A DNA stretch of 64,000 nucleotides. Source: Hyphomonadaceae bacterium UBA5336. Lineage in GTDB: Bacteria; Pseudomonadota; Alphaproteobacteria; Caulobacterales; Hyphomonadaceae. Positions 35,127 to 44,414 of this stretch are shown here, piece after piece; position 1 is the first letter of the stretch; every line of letters begins with the position of its first letter. The DNA is taken from NCBI GenBank assembly GCA_002408125.1, contig DHQO01000042.1, positions 84,310 to 148,309 on the forward strand, written 5' to 3'. The position numbers and the translations under genes are program-made. The notes below the pieces were generated by a model. It did not search any database. It was given only the letters and a program-made list of their open reading frames with translations, and had not been told where the DNA came from.

Positions 35127-35548
35127 GTCTCGGGCGTCTCGAGATGCTTCAGCTCCCGCGGGACATAGTTCTCGTCATGCTTGGCCAGCAATTCGGTGGC
35201 CGTGAACGCGCCATCGGCATCGAAACTGCCGGTTGCGACCACGCCCTGCCCCTCCTGGAAGAGGTCCGGCGCGATGCCGGTATAACTGACATGGATGGTC
35301 ATCGGGCTGCCATCGATCACGGCGAAACGGATCTCGGCATTGTCGCCATAGGCCAGCGAACCCGGCTCGACCATGCCGCCGATCTTCACCACCCTGCCCG
35401 GCTCGGGAAGGCCCGCCTCGGTGAGCCGTTCCGGCGTGTAGAACATGTTTGCGCTGGTGCGCACGGCAAAGACGACGAGGCCGGCCGCGGCGAGCACGAG
35501 TACGGCCGCGACGGCAAAGGTGATCAGGCGTTGGGTGCGGGCTCTCAT
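35123..35548 (-). CDS. ccmE: Haem chaperone CcmE
   Basis: A 141-aa periplasmic haem chaperone: N-terminal anchor (about 8-29), OB-fold, and the haem-binding motif K-H124-D-E-N-Y128 with covalent-attachment His124. It hands haem to CcmF. It overlaps ccmF by 4 bp, and the ccmI-like gene ends 19 bp before its start. Confidence 0.96.
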   Translation of the reverse strand: MRARTQRLITFAVAAVLVLAAAGLVVFAVRTSANMFYTPERLTEAGLPEPGRVVKIGGMVEPGSLAYGDNAEIRFAVIDGSPMTIHVSYTGIAPDLFQEGQGVVATGSFDADGAFTATELLAKHDENYVPRELKHLETPET

Positions 35549-35567
35549 GACTCTGGAATATAGAGGT

Positions 35568-36173
35568 TCACGGCTGCGGGGAAACTGCGGCTGAATCGGC
35601 GCCTTCGGCAGCGAGGAACTGGCTCACCATCATGTCGAAATCGGCTGCCTCCTGCGAGCCTTCCGGCAGGTTGCGCTCGGTCTCGGCCCAGATCGCGCGT
35701 GCCTGGTCGGTCTCACCGGACTGCCAGGCCGATACACCAATCAGGAAGGCCGCCTGAAACTGGCGCGTATCGAGCTGATAAGCGCGGCCAAGAAGGCGGG
35801 CAATATCGGGCGTCACCTGCCCGCCGGACGACCGGATCAGGGAATCGGCAAGGCCCAGCAGAGTAGGCACATGTGCATCGTCCCGGCGAAGCGCGGACTG
35901 ATAGGCACGCACTGCCTCCTCGTCGCGCCCCTGCTGTGAGAGGACAACGCCGATCAGATAGCGCGGCTCGGCTGCATCGGGCTGTTCCTGGGCGATGGAT
36001 TCCAGCCGCGAGAGCGCCTCGGCCGTGGTGAGGTCATCCAGGGACTTCGCGGCCAGCTCGGCCTGGCGCTTTTCCATCGGCTGGTCAGCCATGCCGGGAT
36101 GACCGATCACGAGATAGACCGCGACAGAGACCAGCGCCGCGCCGGCCATGAAGATCCAGTCGAAGCGACTCAT
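35568..36173 (-). CDS. CcmI/CycH-like TPR protein of cytochrome c maturation
   Basis: A 201-aa protein with one N-terminal TM helix (about 6-25) and a TPR region (about 55-165). Context before ccmE-F-H supports the CcmI/CycH role of holding apocytochrome c. It is about half the usual length and lacks the second membrane segment and large periplasmic domain of typical alphaproteobacterial CycH. Start ATG 36173 overlaps the stop of the upstream sensor kinase (ATGA); a start nine codons earlier is possible but lies within the kinase gene. Confidence 0.8.
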   Translation of the reverse strand: MSRFDWIFMAGAALVSVAVYLVIGHPGMADQPMEKRQAELAAKSLDDLTTAEALSRLESIAQEQPDAAEPRYLIGVVLSQQGRDEEAVRAYQSALRRDDAHVPTLLGLADSLIRSSGGQVTPDIARLLGRAYQLDTRQFQAAFLIGVSAWQSGETDQARAIWAETERNLPEGSQEAADFDMMVSQFLAAEGADSAAVSPQP

Positions 36174-37564
36174 GGGCTCGGCAGTCTCAGCGCGGCGCAA
36201 AGCCCGCCCATATCGCTTCTGGAGAGGGCCAGCTCGCCGCCATGCAACTCGGCGAGTTCATTGACGATGGAAAGCCCCAGCCCGGTGCCCGGCGCGGTTT
36301 CGTCCAGGCGCACACCGCGCTTGACGGCCGCAGCCATCGCCTCCTCCGGCAAGCCGTCGCCATCATCGTCGACAGCGATACGGATCCAGCCAGGCGAGAG
36401 CTGCTCACCCGACAGGCGCACCTGGCTGGAAGCCCATTTGCAGGCATTCTCAAGGAGGTTTCCGATCATCTCCTCTAAGTCCTGCGCCTCGCCGCGAAAC
36501 ACAAGACCTTCCGGCAGCGTCGATTCGACCACGATCCCGTCGCGTTCAAACAGCTTGTTGAGCAATCGGACCAGCCCACCGGCGATTTCCGAGACATCAG
36601 TACGCGCTCCCAGCGCCTGAGCTCGGGCGGCCGCCTGGGCGCGCTTGAGATAATGCTGGACATTGTTGTGCATCGCCTCGCTCTGGCGGCGCACGACATC
36701 GTCGAGCGGGGTATCGCCAGTCGCCTCGTTGCGCAGGACGGCAATGGGCGTCTTCAGCGCATGGGCAAGATTGCCGACATGGGTGCGCGCGCGGTCGACC
36801 ACTTCGTGATTGTGCTCAAGCAGCTTGTTGAGCTCCGAGGCGAGCGGCTGGACCTCGACGGGATAATCATCATCGAGCTGGAAACGATCCCCATTCCGGA
36901 TTTCCGCCAGATGGGCCTGGATACGCTCCAGCGGGCCGAGCACAACGCGCACCAGCACACCCATGGCGAGCAGAACACCGCCGGCCAGGAACACCATGGC
37001 GACAATGATCGAAAAGAGGAAACGCTGCGCCCCGGCATCGGAGGCAGCGCGGTCGGCGGCTGCCATGACGACAGCGCGCTGGCCGGCATCGGAAACATGG
37101 ATGGCCATGGCCGCGACCTGCACACGCTCGTCATTCGGCCCGTCCGTTGTTGCGAAACGGACATCCCCCGGCGAGGACAGCGCCTCCTCGGCAAGGTTGA
37201 CCGGCAGCGGCAAGTCGCTGAACTGCAGGCTGCCGGAGCGAATATCGCTGAGCGGCACACCATCGAGGCTTACCTCGATGATCGCCCAGTAGCGACCAGC
37301 GAGCGGTGTATCATAGCGTGGATCGGCCGGCAGGCGCGCGGGATTGGCCGCCAGGTCGCCATGCTCATCGAGATTGATCGAACGCGTCAACGCCACCAGC
37401 GTGGCATTCAGCTCGTCTTCGAGAAGACGCACAGCTTCGGCGCGGTAGAGGGCCGTCAGGGCGAATGCGCCCCCGAACAGCACCACGAGACTCCAGAGCG
37501 CTGCACCCACCAGCAGGCGTCGCGCAAGGGATTTGTCACCGGGAAAGAGTGTATTGAACCACAA
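36170..37564 (-). CDS. PhoQ-like sensor histidine kinase
   Basis: A 464-aa kinase: TM1 at about 15-40, a periplasmic sensor region with DPRYDTPLAGRYWAI, TM2 at about 185-210, HAMP, a HisKA segment with His268 in LAHALKTPIAVL, and HATPase_c. The LAHALKTP form of the H box is typical of PhoQ-like kinases. The partner regulator lies 56 bp upstream. Its stop is coupled by ATGA to the ccmI-like gene, linking two-component and cytochrome maturation expression. Confidence 0.92.
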   Translation of the reverse strand: MWFNTLFPGDKSLARRLLVGAALWSLVVLFGGAFALTALYRAEAVRLLEDELNATLVALTRSINLDEHGDLAANPARLPADPRYDTPLAGRYWAIIEVSLDGVPLSDIRSGSLQFSDLPLPVNLAEEALSSPGDVRFATTDGPNDERVQVAAMAIHVSDAGQRAVVMAAADRAASDAGAQRFLFSIIVAMVFLAGGVLLAMGVLVRVVLGPLERIQAHLAEIRNGDRFQLDDDYPVEVQPLASELNKLLEHNHEVVDRARTHVGNLAHALKTPIAVLRNEATGDTPLDDVVRRQSEAMHNNVQHYLKRAQAAARAQALGARTDVSEIAGGLVRLLNKLFERDGIVVESTLPEGLVFRGEAQDLEEMIGNLLENACKWASSQVRLSGEQLSPGWIRIAVDDDGDGLPEEAMAAAVKRGVRLDETAPGTGLGLSIVNELAELHGGELALSRSDMGGLCAALRLPSP

Positions 37565-37620
37565 GACGGGATTTGCTCCGGCGGCCTGGTTATGCCGCCG
37601 GGAAAAGACCTGAAATCGGC

Positions 37621-38304
37621 TCAGCCAGCAAGGTGTTGTTCCGCCTCAGGCACGACGAGACGGTAGCCGAGACCGCGCTCGGTCTCGATCCGGTCCGGCC
37701 CGATCTTCTTGCGCAGGCGGCCGATGAAGACCTCAATGGTGTTGGAATCGCGGTCGAAATCCTGGTCATAGATATGCTCGACCAGCTCGGTGCGCGGCAC
37801 AACGCGGCCCTGATGGTGCATCAGATAAGCCAGTACGCGATACTCATGTGCGGTCAGCTTGATCGGCTCGCCATTCACCGTGGCGCGGGCTGATCGCGTA
37901 TCCACGCGCAGGGCGCCGGCTTCCAGCGCGGCGGCGCTGTGGCCGGCCGCACGGCGCAGCAGGGCCCGCAGGCGTGCGAGCAGCTCGGCGGTGTAGAAGG
38001 GCTTGGTGAGATAATCATCCGCGCCGGCATCGAAGCCCTTCACCTTCTCGCTCCAGCGGTCGCGAGCGGTGAGGATCAGCACCGGGAAGTCCCGGCCGTC
38101 GGCGCGCCAGCGCTCCAGAATGGTCACCCCATCCAGCGTCGGCAAACCAAGATCGAGGATCACCGCGTCATAGGGCTCGGTATCGCCCAGAAAGTGGCCA
38201 TCCTCGCCATCGGCGGCCAGGTCGACCGCGTAGCCGGCATGGGACAGGGCGTCGGCAAGTTGACGACGCAGATCGGGATCATCTTCGACAACAAGAATTC
38301 GCAT
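37621..38304 (-). CDS. PhoP/OmpR-like response regulator
   Basis: A 227-aa OmpR-family regulator with receiver (Asp51 in VILDLGLPTLDG, conserved Lys in KPFYTAELLA) and a winged-helix DNA-binding domain from about 128. It pairs with the downstream PhoQ-like kinase. A PepSY-domain gene ends 5 bp upstream. Confidence 0.94.
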   Translation of the reverse strand: MRILVVEDDPDLRRQLADALSHAGYAVDLAADGEDGHFLGDTEPYDAVILDLGLPTLDGVTILERWRADGRDFPVLILTARDRWSEKVKGFDAGADDYLTKPFYTAELLARLRALLRRAAGHSAAALEAGALRVDTRSARATVNGEPIKLTAHEYRVLAYLMHHQGRVVPRTELVEHIYDQDFDRDSNTIEVFIGRLRKKIGPDRIETERGLGYRLVVPEAEQHLAG

Positions 38305-38309
38305 GGGCC

Positions 38310-38624
38310 TTAACCTCCACTTGTCCGGATGATCCGGCCGGTCTGGGCATCCACGGTAATCCGCAGGCGCCGTCCGTCACGCGCCATCCATTCGATCCGG
38401 TATTCAGAACGGCCATTACCGACCGAATAGAGATCCGCATCCAGTTGATACCCTCCATACCGCTCTTTCAAGCGCGCAAAGATATCCTTCAGCGGCACGA
38501 CATTGGCCGACTGCTGCGAACCGCCGGGCCCGACAGGCGTGAACGACTGCGCATGCGCCGGAAGTGCGGCGCCGCCGAGCAGGGACAACCCGAAAGCCGT
38601 CAGAAAGAGGGTGCGTCTGAGCAT
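38310..38624 (-). CDS. Periplasmic PepSY-domain protein
   Basis: A 104-aa secreted protein: signal peptide (about 1-25, ending AHAQ) and one PepSY-like domain (about 42-104) with the terminal D-A-Q-T-G-R-I-I-R pattern. Small PepSY proteins often lie beside two-component systems and may modulate the sensor or proteases. It is the first gene of this regulator-kinase-ccmI-ccmEFH run. Confidence 0.85.
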   Translation of the reverse strand: MLRRTLFLTAFGLSLLGGAALPAHAQSFTPVGPGGSQQSANVVPLKDIFARLKERYGGYQLDADLYSVGNGRSEYRIEWMARDGRRLRITVDAQTGRIIRTSGG

Positions 38625-38684
38625 GGTGTGGGAAATAGGGCCGGCGGACTGAATGATCCGTGAATATATGCGTCAGATTGCAGC

Positions 38685-39548
38685 TTAGTCTGCAATCTTC
38701 TTCAGTAGCTCCTGAAGTCGCGTATCCTTCGGATCTTCAAGGACAATTTCCAGGCGCGCATAGAGGTTGCCGGGGGCCTTTCCTCCCTGAACGCCCTTGC
38801 CTTTCAGCCGCAGCACGGTGCCCGTATTCGAGCCCGCCGGCACGGTCAGCGATACGGTGCCGGAAGGCGTGCGCACATCCACCTTGCCACCAAGCACGGC
38901 GGTCGCGAGCGAGACCGGCTGCGTCATGCGCAAATCCAGACCCTCGCGGGCCCAGGTCTTGCTGGGCCGAACGCTGATTTTCAGGAAAGCATCGCCGGGC
39001 GGGCCGCCCGATGGGGAGGGATGGCCCTGGCTCTTGAGGCGCAGGGTCTGGCCGTCTTCGATGCCGGCGGGAATATCCACTTCCAGCGCCCGGCCATCGG
39101 CCATGGACATACGCCGGCGCGCGCCGTTCACCGAATCCTCGAAGCTGACCTCGCACTGATAGCGTACATCCCGGCCCTTGATCGGCCCGGTGCGCCGGCG
39201 GGTGCGTCCGCCACCAAAGATTCCGGACAGAATGTCCTCGAACGGGTCATGATCGCCCATACCCGGCCCGGGACCCGCGCCGCCCTGGCGAAAACCGCCA
39301 GCGCCCATGAAGGGATGGGTGGGATTGCCCTTGTCGTCGATCTCGCCGCGGTCATACTTCGCGCGCTGTTCCGTATCCCCAAGGATTTCAAAAGCTTGCG
39401 AGACCGCCTTGAAGCGCTCGGCCTTGGCCTTGTCGTCGGGGTGGAGGTCGGGGTGCAGCTCCTTGACCAGGCGCCGGTGCGCGCTGCGGATATCGGCTTC
39501 GCTCGCTCCACGCGACAACCCAAGGACGCTATACAGATCACCAGCCAA
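38685..39548 (-). CDS. DnaJ C-terminal domain chaperone (CbpA/type B J protein)
   Basis: A 287-aa J-domain protein. The J domain has HPD at residues 32-34; a Gly-rich linker follows (about 80-115), then the two-part substrate-binding C-terminal domain without the zinc finger of DnaJ, so it is a CbpA-like type B co-chaperone for DnaK. It is immediately downstream of gp15 of the GTA cluster on the same strand (41 bp from gp15's stop to its start is upstream order gp15 then this gene), so GTA read-through could reach it. Confidence 0.9.
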   Translation of the reverse strand: MAGDLYSVLGLSRGASEADIRSAHRRLVKELHPDLHPDDKAKAERFKAVSQAFEILGDTEQRAKYDRGEIDDKGNPTHPFMGAGGFRQGGAGPGPGMGDHDPFEDILSGIFGGGRTRRRTGPIKGRDVRYQCEVSFEDSVNGARRRMSMADGRALEVDIPAGIEDGQTLRLKSQGHPSPSGGPPGDAFLKISVRPSKTWAREGLDLRMTQPVSLATAVLGGKVDVRTPSGTVSLTVPAGSNTGTVLRLKGKGVQGGKAPGNLYARLEIVLEDPKDTRLQELLKKIAD

Positions 39549-39588
39549 TCAACAGGTCCTCTTGCGAGTCAGATTACCGGCATATCAC

Positions 39589-42500
39589 CTAGTCATCTTG
39601 ACCCGGAATTGGAAGCCAGTTGCTGGTTCTGCCCGCAGCAGATCTGCTGCGTATACGTACCGATGTGGATCCCTCAGGCAGTTCGAAACTGGTCGAAGCC
39701 ACCGTTTCGACGGCCTCGCTCCCGCCGGGCGGTATCCAGGAGACATCATAGGAATGAAGCCGATCCGGGTCCGGCAGGTCCCAGTCATCGGGCACGTGCA
39801 GGCCCCGCTCGGCCCAGGCGATCTCGGTGGTGGAGATCCAGCGGGCATGGCCCGGGACCCAGGGCAGTCCGGTGACGTCATTGTAGACAATCACCTGCGG
39901 TTCACCGGATATGCCAGCCTGCCAGATCCGCTCGACGCCGATTGACCCGGCAGGCTGCCCGGATCGCACGAGGTCCCGACCCACCAAGACACAGCGCGCG
40001 CCTGCGACCGCGCCGACAACTGCGGCTGCCTCACTGCCATTGAGACCACGTAGGAGCTGACTCAGCCGATAGGTGGAATTACCGGTCAGCTCGGCATTTG
40101 CGAAAGCGAGAAGCTCCCAGCCGGCCGCGGTTTCCACCAGCAGATGGTTGGCCCCGGCCAGGACAGCCGCGGGATCAGCCGTGGCGAGTTCGGGAAACGA
40201 CACTTCCAGTTCCAACACCCCGGCGGGGTCCCAGCGCCCGGCCGGCCCAGCGGGCAGATCGGCGCTCAGCATGCCGGTGACGGCGGGAATTTCAAGCCGC
40301 TCCACTTCACCAAGAGCGCTTGCCGAAGCCCCCGAAAGCACGGCGACGTCACCCGGCCACGGATCGGCAAAGGCCGCCAGCACCAGCCCGCGCGCCTCGG
40401 CAGGCTCATGCGGAAGAACCGGCGCATCCATGACCAGAAGGTCTGCCGCGGACGGATAGGATGGCGAGCCGGGTACACTCGGCGGCAGGATCCCCAGGGC
40501 TGGCGCGGCCAGTACGGGCGCGGGTTCCAGGCTGAGTGTCCAGGCCGCACCGCGCTCTTCGCCGAGCACCCGCCAGACACCATCCACGCCCTCGATTTCG
40601 ACACTCGAGAGCAGGTTGAACGACATATCGAGTTCGGCCAGTGTCAGGGTGACCCGGTCGCTTGCCTGCTCACCCTGAAGCAGGCTCTCGGCAATGCGCT
40701 CAGCCTCAGGCGCGGAAAGCGCCAGCGGCAGCGTGACAGCGGCCGTGCGCCGGACATTGCCATCCACGTTGCGTACTTCGATCGCGCTGGGCTGGTAGGC
40801 CTGGTCGAGGCCAGCAAAGGTCAGGGTCAGGCGGCCGGGCGGAGCCTCGACCGTGCGGCGCATCCGCTCCAGCCCGGCCTCGACCACACCATCGCTTGCC
40901 AGGGACATCTGCGCCTCGGACTGCAATGGGGCAATCGCCAGTACGCCATCGGTCTCGGTACAGCCGAGACGGTAGCCCACCGCCAGCGGCGCGAGCGCAT
41001 GTTTCAGGCGCGTCACGCCATCCACCACCAGGCCTTCAACCAGCCCGGTGATGTTCTCAGGGGATACAGATACGCCTGCCCTCTGTCCGAGATCAGAGAC
41101 CACAGAAGACAGCGTGGACAGTCCCGTGCGCCCATTCAGCCAGTGGCCATAGTTCCAGTTCTCGCCATCCGACCAGATCTCGCTGCGCACCGGAAAATCC
41201 GGATAGGGCCGCGCATCCCAGGCCCAGACGGCGGCCTGCTCGACAAAGGACACGCCGCCCCAATAGCCGAGCGTACCGATCAGCGCCTCGGCCTGAAGGA
41301 CATCGTCACGCGCGCCGTTCGAATAAGGTGGCAAAGCGCTTTCAGAGCTTTTGGGATCATAGAACAGGTTCGGCGAATTGATGCCCTTGTCGACGGCTGG
41401 AAAGCCGATCTCGCTGAACCGGATGGGTTTGGAAGCGGCTGTCCAGGCCGTCGGAGAAGCATCGCGCACCCCGCCCGGGCGTTCATGATGGGCCGTGTTC
41501 CACCAGCCAGCCAAATCCTTGGCGCGAAAGACCCAGTGCTCGCCATGGGCGGTGTCGTCGATCGCCGTTCGCATCTGGGCATCCCGGTCAGCCGGACTGG
41601 CATAGTACCAGTCATAGGCCTCGCCCCCGGTCTGGTTGTGAAATATGTAGTCTGCCTCACCCGGACGCTCATAGCCGGCCAGCATATCGAGATGAGTCTC
41701 ACCGTCACGCCAGTCCCCGGCGGGCGGATACCAGTCCACGCCGACGAAATCGATGGCTGCATCGCCCCAGAGCGGATCGAGCGGGAACAGCACATCCCCG
41801 CTGCCATCGCCGGGCACGTAGGCGCCATATTCGCTCCAATCAGCCGCGTATCCGACCTCGACGCCTGGTCCGAGAAGGGTCTTGACCTCTCCCGCCAGAG
41901 TCACGAGCGCCTCAACGAAGGGGAAGTCGCCGGTGGCATCGCGCAGACGAGTCAGTGCGCGCATCTCGCTTCCGATCAGGAAAACACTGCAGGCCCCGCT
42001 CGCCTGGGCAAGGGCGGCATGGTGCAGGATGAAACGGCGATATCCCCAGTCGCTGCTCGGCCCCGAATAACTGGCAGTGTCACCTTCAAAGATGAAATCC
42101 TCCGGCTGCGCCGCCCCCATGAAGGCATCTACCGCATTGCGGGCATCGGATGTTCCATCGAAATCGGAGGAAATCCGCCCTCGCCAGGGAAAGGCCGGCT
42201 GGCCTGTGCCGCCGCCCAGATCCGGCAGCTCATTATCCGGCGGCACATCCATCAGCAGAAACGGCGTCAGGGTCACCGCAATGCCGCGCACGGCCAGCTC
42301 TTGCATGGCCTGGATCACGCACCAATCCGCTGGAGTCCCACCATAACTGGCATTGCCGGATTCGGTCTGGGAGATGAGATAAGCATCGTCGCGTTCTTCT
42401 CCGCACACCCGCCAGGCACGCGGCACGGTTGTGCGCTCACGCACCTCCACACCCGGACGGATCTCACAGGCCTCCGCACGCAGATCGGTGCCGAACCAAC

Positions 42501-43338
42501 CGACTGTGAGGGAGGCCGCCGTCACATTCGGCAATTCGGCCTGCAGCTGGTCCATGGAAACCAAGAAGTCGGTCCGACCGTCGGCGGCATGCACATTCAG
42601 TGGGGTTTCGCGCCCCGGAAAACTCCGTGTGCTCACAGCCTCGGTTGCATAAACGAACTCACCCGTTGCCGGGATGATGTTCACGGCCCTCACGACATCG
42701 CGGACACTGGTGCCGCCAACTTCGGTGGGCGTCTTCACCACCTCGAAGGAGAGCTGCGGTAGCCGGTTGCCGAAAGCCTCCAGTGGGAAATCCTCGAAAA
42801 GGATGTAGCAGGTGCCCCGGAATGCGGGTGCCATGCCGGCGCCCAGTTCCGCTTCCAGCGCAGGATCTGGCTCCTGCGTCTCCGAGCCGGGATATATACG
42901 ATGGGTATAGTTGCCCAGCGCCAATGGCTCACCATTTGCCCAAACGCGTTCGATGCGCGCGTTCGGCCCTTCACACACGGCAACGGCAAAACTGACCGTA
43001 TAGGCATAGGTATTGATGCGCGGCCCGCCCTTGCCGCCCTGGCTGCGGCGCTGTTCGGTGAAGTCGCCAGCCCAGATCACCTGCCCGCCAAGCCGCATGC
43101 GACCATAGATATTCGGCAGGCCGGCCCCTTCCCGGCTTTCCATCACATGCAGGCTTTTCAGGCGCGGGCCTTCGAGCGGCGGGGTGAAATAGGCCTGGTC
43201 GATGGCCGCGCCGGCGAGGCTGCCGAGCGTGCGGCCGATCTGGGCGCCGGCAATCTGGCTGCCGAACAGGTTGACCCCGCCCGGCAGGGCACGCGCGCCA
43301 AGCGCTGCGCCGGCTTCGCTAAAGGCAATCCGGGCCAT
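39589..43338 (-). CDS. GTA tail-tip/host specificity protein (gp15, 'megatron')
   Basis: A 1249-aa protein matching the GTA gp15 baseplate multidomain protein. Residues to about 300 resemble phage tail tip proteins; the middle (about 360-720) contains the GTA TIM-barrel, glycoside-hydrolase-like domain; the later part holds a phage-tail_3-like domain and small beta domains that contact the host surface. It begins 3 bp after the gp14 gene. It is the last gene of the cluster, as in Rhodobacter capsulatus. The frame is intact over 3.75 kb, suggesting maintenance by selection. Confidence 0.93.
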   Translation of the reverse strand: MARIAFSEAGAALGARALPGGVNLFGSQIAGAQIGRTLGSLAGAAIDQAYFTPPLEGPRLKSLHVMESREGAGLPNIYGRMRLGGQVIWAGDFTEQRRSQGGKGGPRINTYAYTVSFAVAVCEGPNARIERVWANGEPLALGNYTHRIYPGSETQEPDPALEAELGAGMAPAFRGTCYILFEDFPLEAFGNRLPQLSFEVVKTPTEVGGTSVRDVVRAVNIIPATGEFVYATEAVSTRSFPGRETPLNVHAADGRTDFLVSMDQLQAELPNVTAASLTVGWFGTDLRAEACEIRPGVEVRERTTVPRAWRVCGEERDDAYLISQTESGNASYGGTPADWCVIQAMQELAVRGIAVTLTPFLLMDVPPDNELPDLGGGTGQPAFPWRGRISSDFDGTSDARNAVDAFMGAAQPEDFIFEGDTASYSGPSSDWGYRRFILHHAALAQASGACSVFLIGSEMRALTRLRDATGDFPFVEALVTLAGEVKTLLGPGVEVGYAADWSEYGAYVPGDGSGDVLFPLDPLWGDAAIDFVGVDWYPPAGDWRDGETHLDMLAGYERPGEADYIFHNQTGGEAYDWYYASPADRDAQMRTAIDDTAHGEHWVFRAKDLAGWWNTAHHERPGGVRDASPTAWTAASKPIRFSEIGFPAVDKGINSPNLFYDPKSSESALPPYSNGARDDVLQAEALIGTLGYWGGVSFVEQAAVWAWDARPYPDFPVRSEIWSDGENWNYGHWLNGRTGLSTLSSVVSDLGQRAGVSVSPENITGLVEGLVVDGVTRLKHALAPLAVGYRLGCTETDGVLAIAPLQSEAQMSLASDGVVEAGLERMRRTVEAPPGRLTLTFAGLDQAYQPSAIEVRNVDGNVRRTAAVTLPLALSAPEAERIAESLLQGEQASDRVTLTLAELDMSFNLLSSVEIEGVDGVWRVLGEERGAAWTLSLEPAPVLAAPALGILPPSVPGSPSYPSAADLLVMDAPVLPHEPAEARGLVLAAFADPWPGDVAVLSGASASALGEVERLEIPAVTGMLSADLPAGPAGRWDPAGVLELEVSFPELATADPAAVLAGANHLLVETAAGWELLAFANAELTGNSTYRLSQLLRGLNGSEAAAVVGAVAGARCVLVGRDLVRSGQPAGSIGVERIWQAGISGEPQVIVYNDVTGLPWVPGHARWISTTEIAWAERGLHVPDDWDLPDPDRLHSYDVSWIPPGGSEAVETVASTSFELPEGSTSVRIRSRSAAGRTSNWLPIPGQDD

Positions 43339-43341
43339 GGC

Positions 43342-43788
43342 TCAGTCCTCCAGTCCGGGAAAGGAAAAGGCCGCCGCAATGCGTCGCGACCACCAGGGCA
43401 CAAGCCGGGTCTCGGTCACCCCGCGTCCCCAATAGGCGTGAAGAATCCGACGCGCCCGGCCGCCTTCGCAGGCGCTCACCAGCGCGCAATGCTTGGCCGG
43501 TACGCCAGCTGCCATTCGGAAGAGAAGGATGTCCGCCTCGCGAGCCGTTCCGATGGGAATTTCGACCAGATGACGCCGGGCGGCCTCTAACAGCGTATCC
43601 TCACCCGTCAGCTCCGCCCAGTCCGGCGTATAGGCCGGCACGGCTTCAGGCTCTGCACCGACACATTCCCGCCAGACGCCGCGCAGGAAACCGAGGCAAT
43701 CGGCCCCTGCCCCGCGCAGGCTCGCCTGGTGGCGATAGGGCGTCCCAAGCCAGCTGCGCGCCTCAATGAGAATATCATTGCGCGTCAA
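43342..43788 (-). CDS. GTA NlpC/P60 cell-wall peptidase (gp14)
   Basis: A 148-aa NlpC/P60 cysteine peptidase of the phage/GTA tail type. Catalytic residues are visible: Cys31 (GADCLGF), His100 (KHCAL) and His117. It opens the peptidoglycan during DNA delivery. It overlaps gp13 by 4 bp. Confidence 0.93.
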   Translation of the reverse strand: MTRNDILIEARSWLGTPYRHQASLRGAGADCLGFLRGVWRECVGAEPEAVPAYTPDWAELTGEDTLLEAARRHLVEIPIGTAREADILLFRMAAGVPAKHCALVSACEGGRARRILHAYWGRGVTETRLVPWWSRRIAAAFSFPGLED

Positions 43789-44414
43789 GACGAGGTCTCC
43801 GCCGCCGGTCCCGCGAGGATGAAGTCATTGCCGGGCAGGTGAGGAAAGCCGCGAAAGTTCTCGACATTGGAAAACCGCTCGATGCAGGTGGCCAGCCGCT
43901 GGTCGCAGGTCAGACCTTCGAATTCGGGATCTTCGAGATCCACCCCGCACCGGGCATCGCCGAGCACGGCATCACACTGGCGCAGGATCTGCCGGCCGAT
44001 CAGCCGGTCCAGATCGACTTTCAGCGAAACAAGATCGGCCTCGAACCGCTCGCCCTGCCATTCCACGCGGCTGAGACGCCCGCTCCAGATCTGTTCGATG
44101 ATCGCTGCCGACAACCAGTCGATGCGATAGACATCCACCCTTGCGCCGTCCCAGAGCCCCGCTTGCAGGTCGGCCTCTGTGATCGCTTCGGCATTTAGCC
44201 CGCCGCGCACGCTTGCATGGCCCGGCTCAAGGTCCGTGGTGCGGGTGAAACTGCTCGCTTCCAGCGCAGCACCGGGTAGATAGGTCTGGCCACCGACAAA
44301 CAGCGTGCGGTCATGATCGGTCAGCCGCAGGGTGAAATCATCGCTGCGCGTGAGCACCCATCCAAGGCACACATGGCGCACGGTCGCGGGCGGATTTGAA
44401 ATCAGCACTGTCAT
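43785..44414 (-). CDS. GTA tail hub protein (gp13, DUF2163)
   Basis: A 209-aa protein with DUF2163 and the phage BR0599-type C-terminal region. Four cysteines (C147, C156, C170, C177) are arranged as expected for the Fe-S cluster of the hub protein. It links the distal tail to gp15. It overlaps both neighbours by 4 bp, implying coupled translation. Confidence 0.93.
   Translation of the reverse strand: MTVLISNPPATVRHVCLGWVLTRSDDFTLRLTDHDRTLFVGGQTYLPGAALEASSFTRTTDLEPGHASVRGGLNAEAITEADLQAGLWDGARVDVYRIDWLSAAIIEQIWSGRLSRVEWQGERFEADLVSLKVDLDRLIGRQILRQCDAVLGDARCGVDLEDPEFEGLTCDQRLATCIERFSNVENFRGFPHLPGNDFILAGPAAETSS

Noticed and set aside
40144..42762. Long 872-codon plus-strand frame inside the GTA gp15 gene
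   Set aside because: It is antisense to a well-recognised 1249-aa gp15; its residue composition is typical of high-GC shadow frames and it shows no domain.
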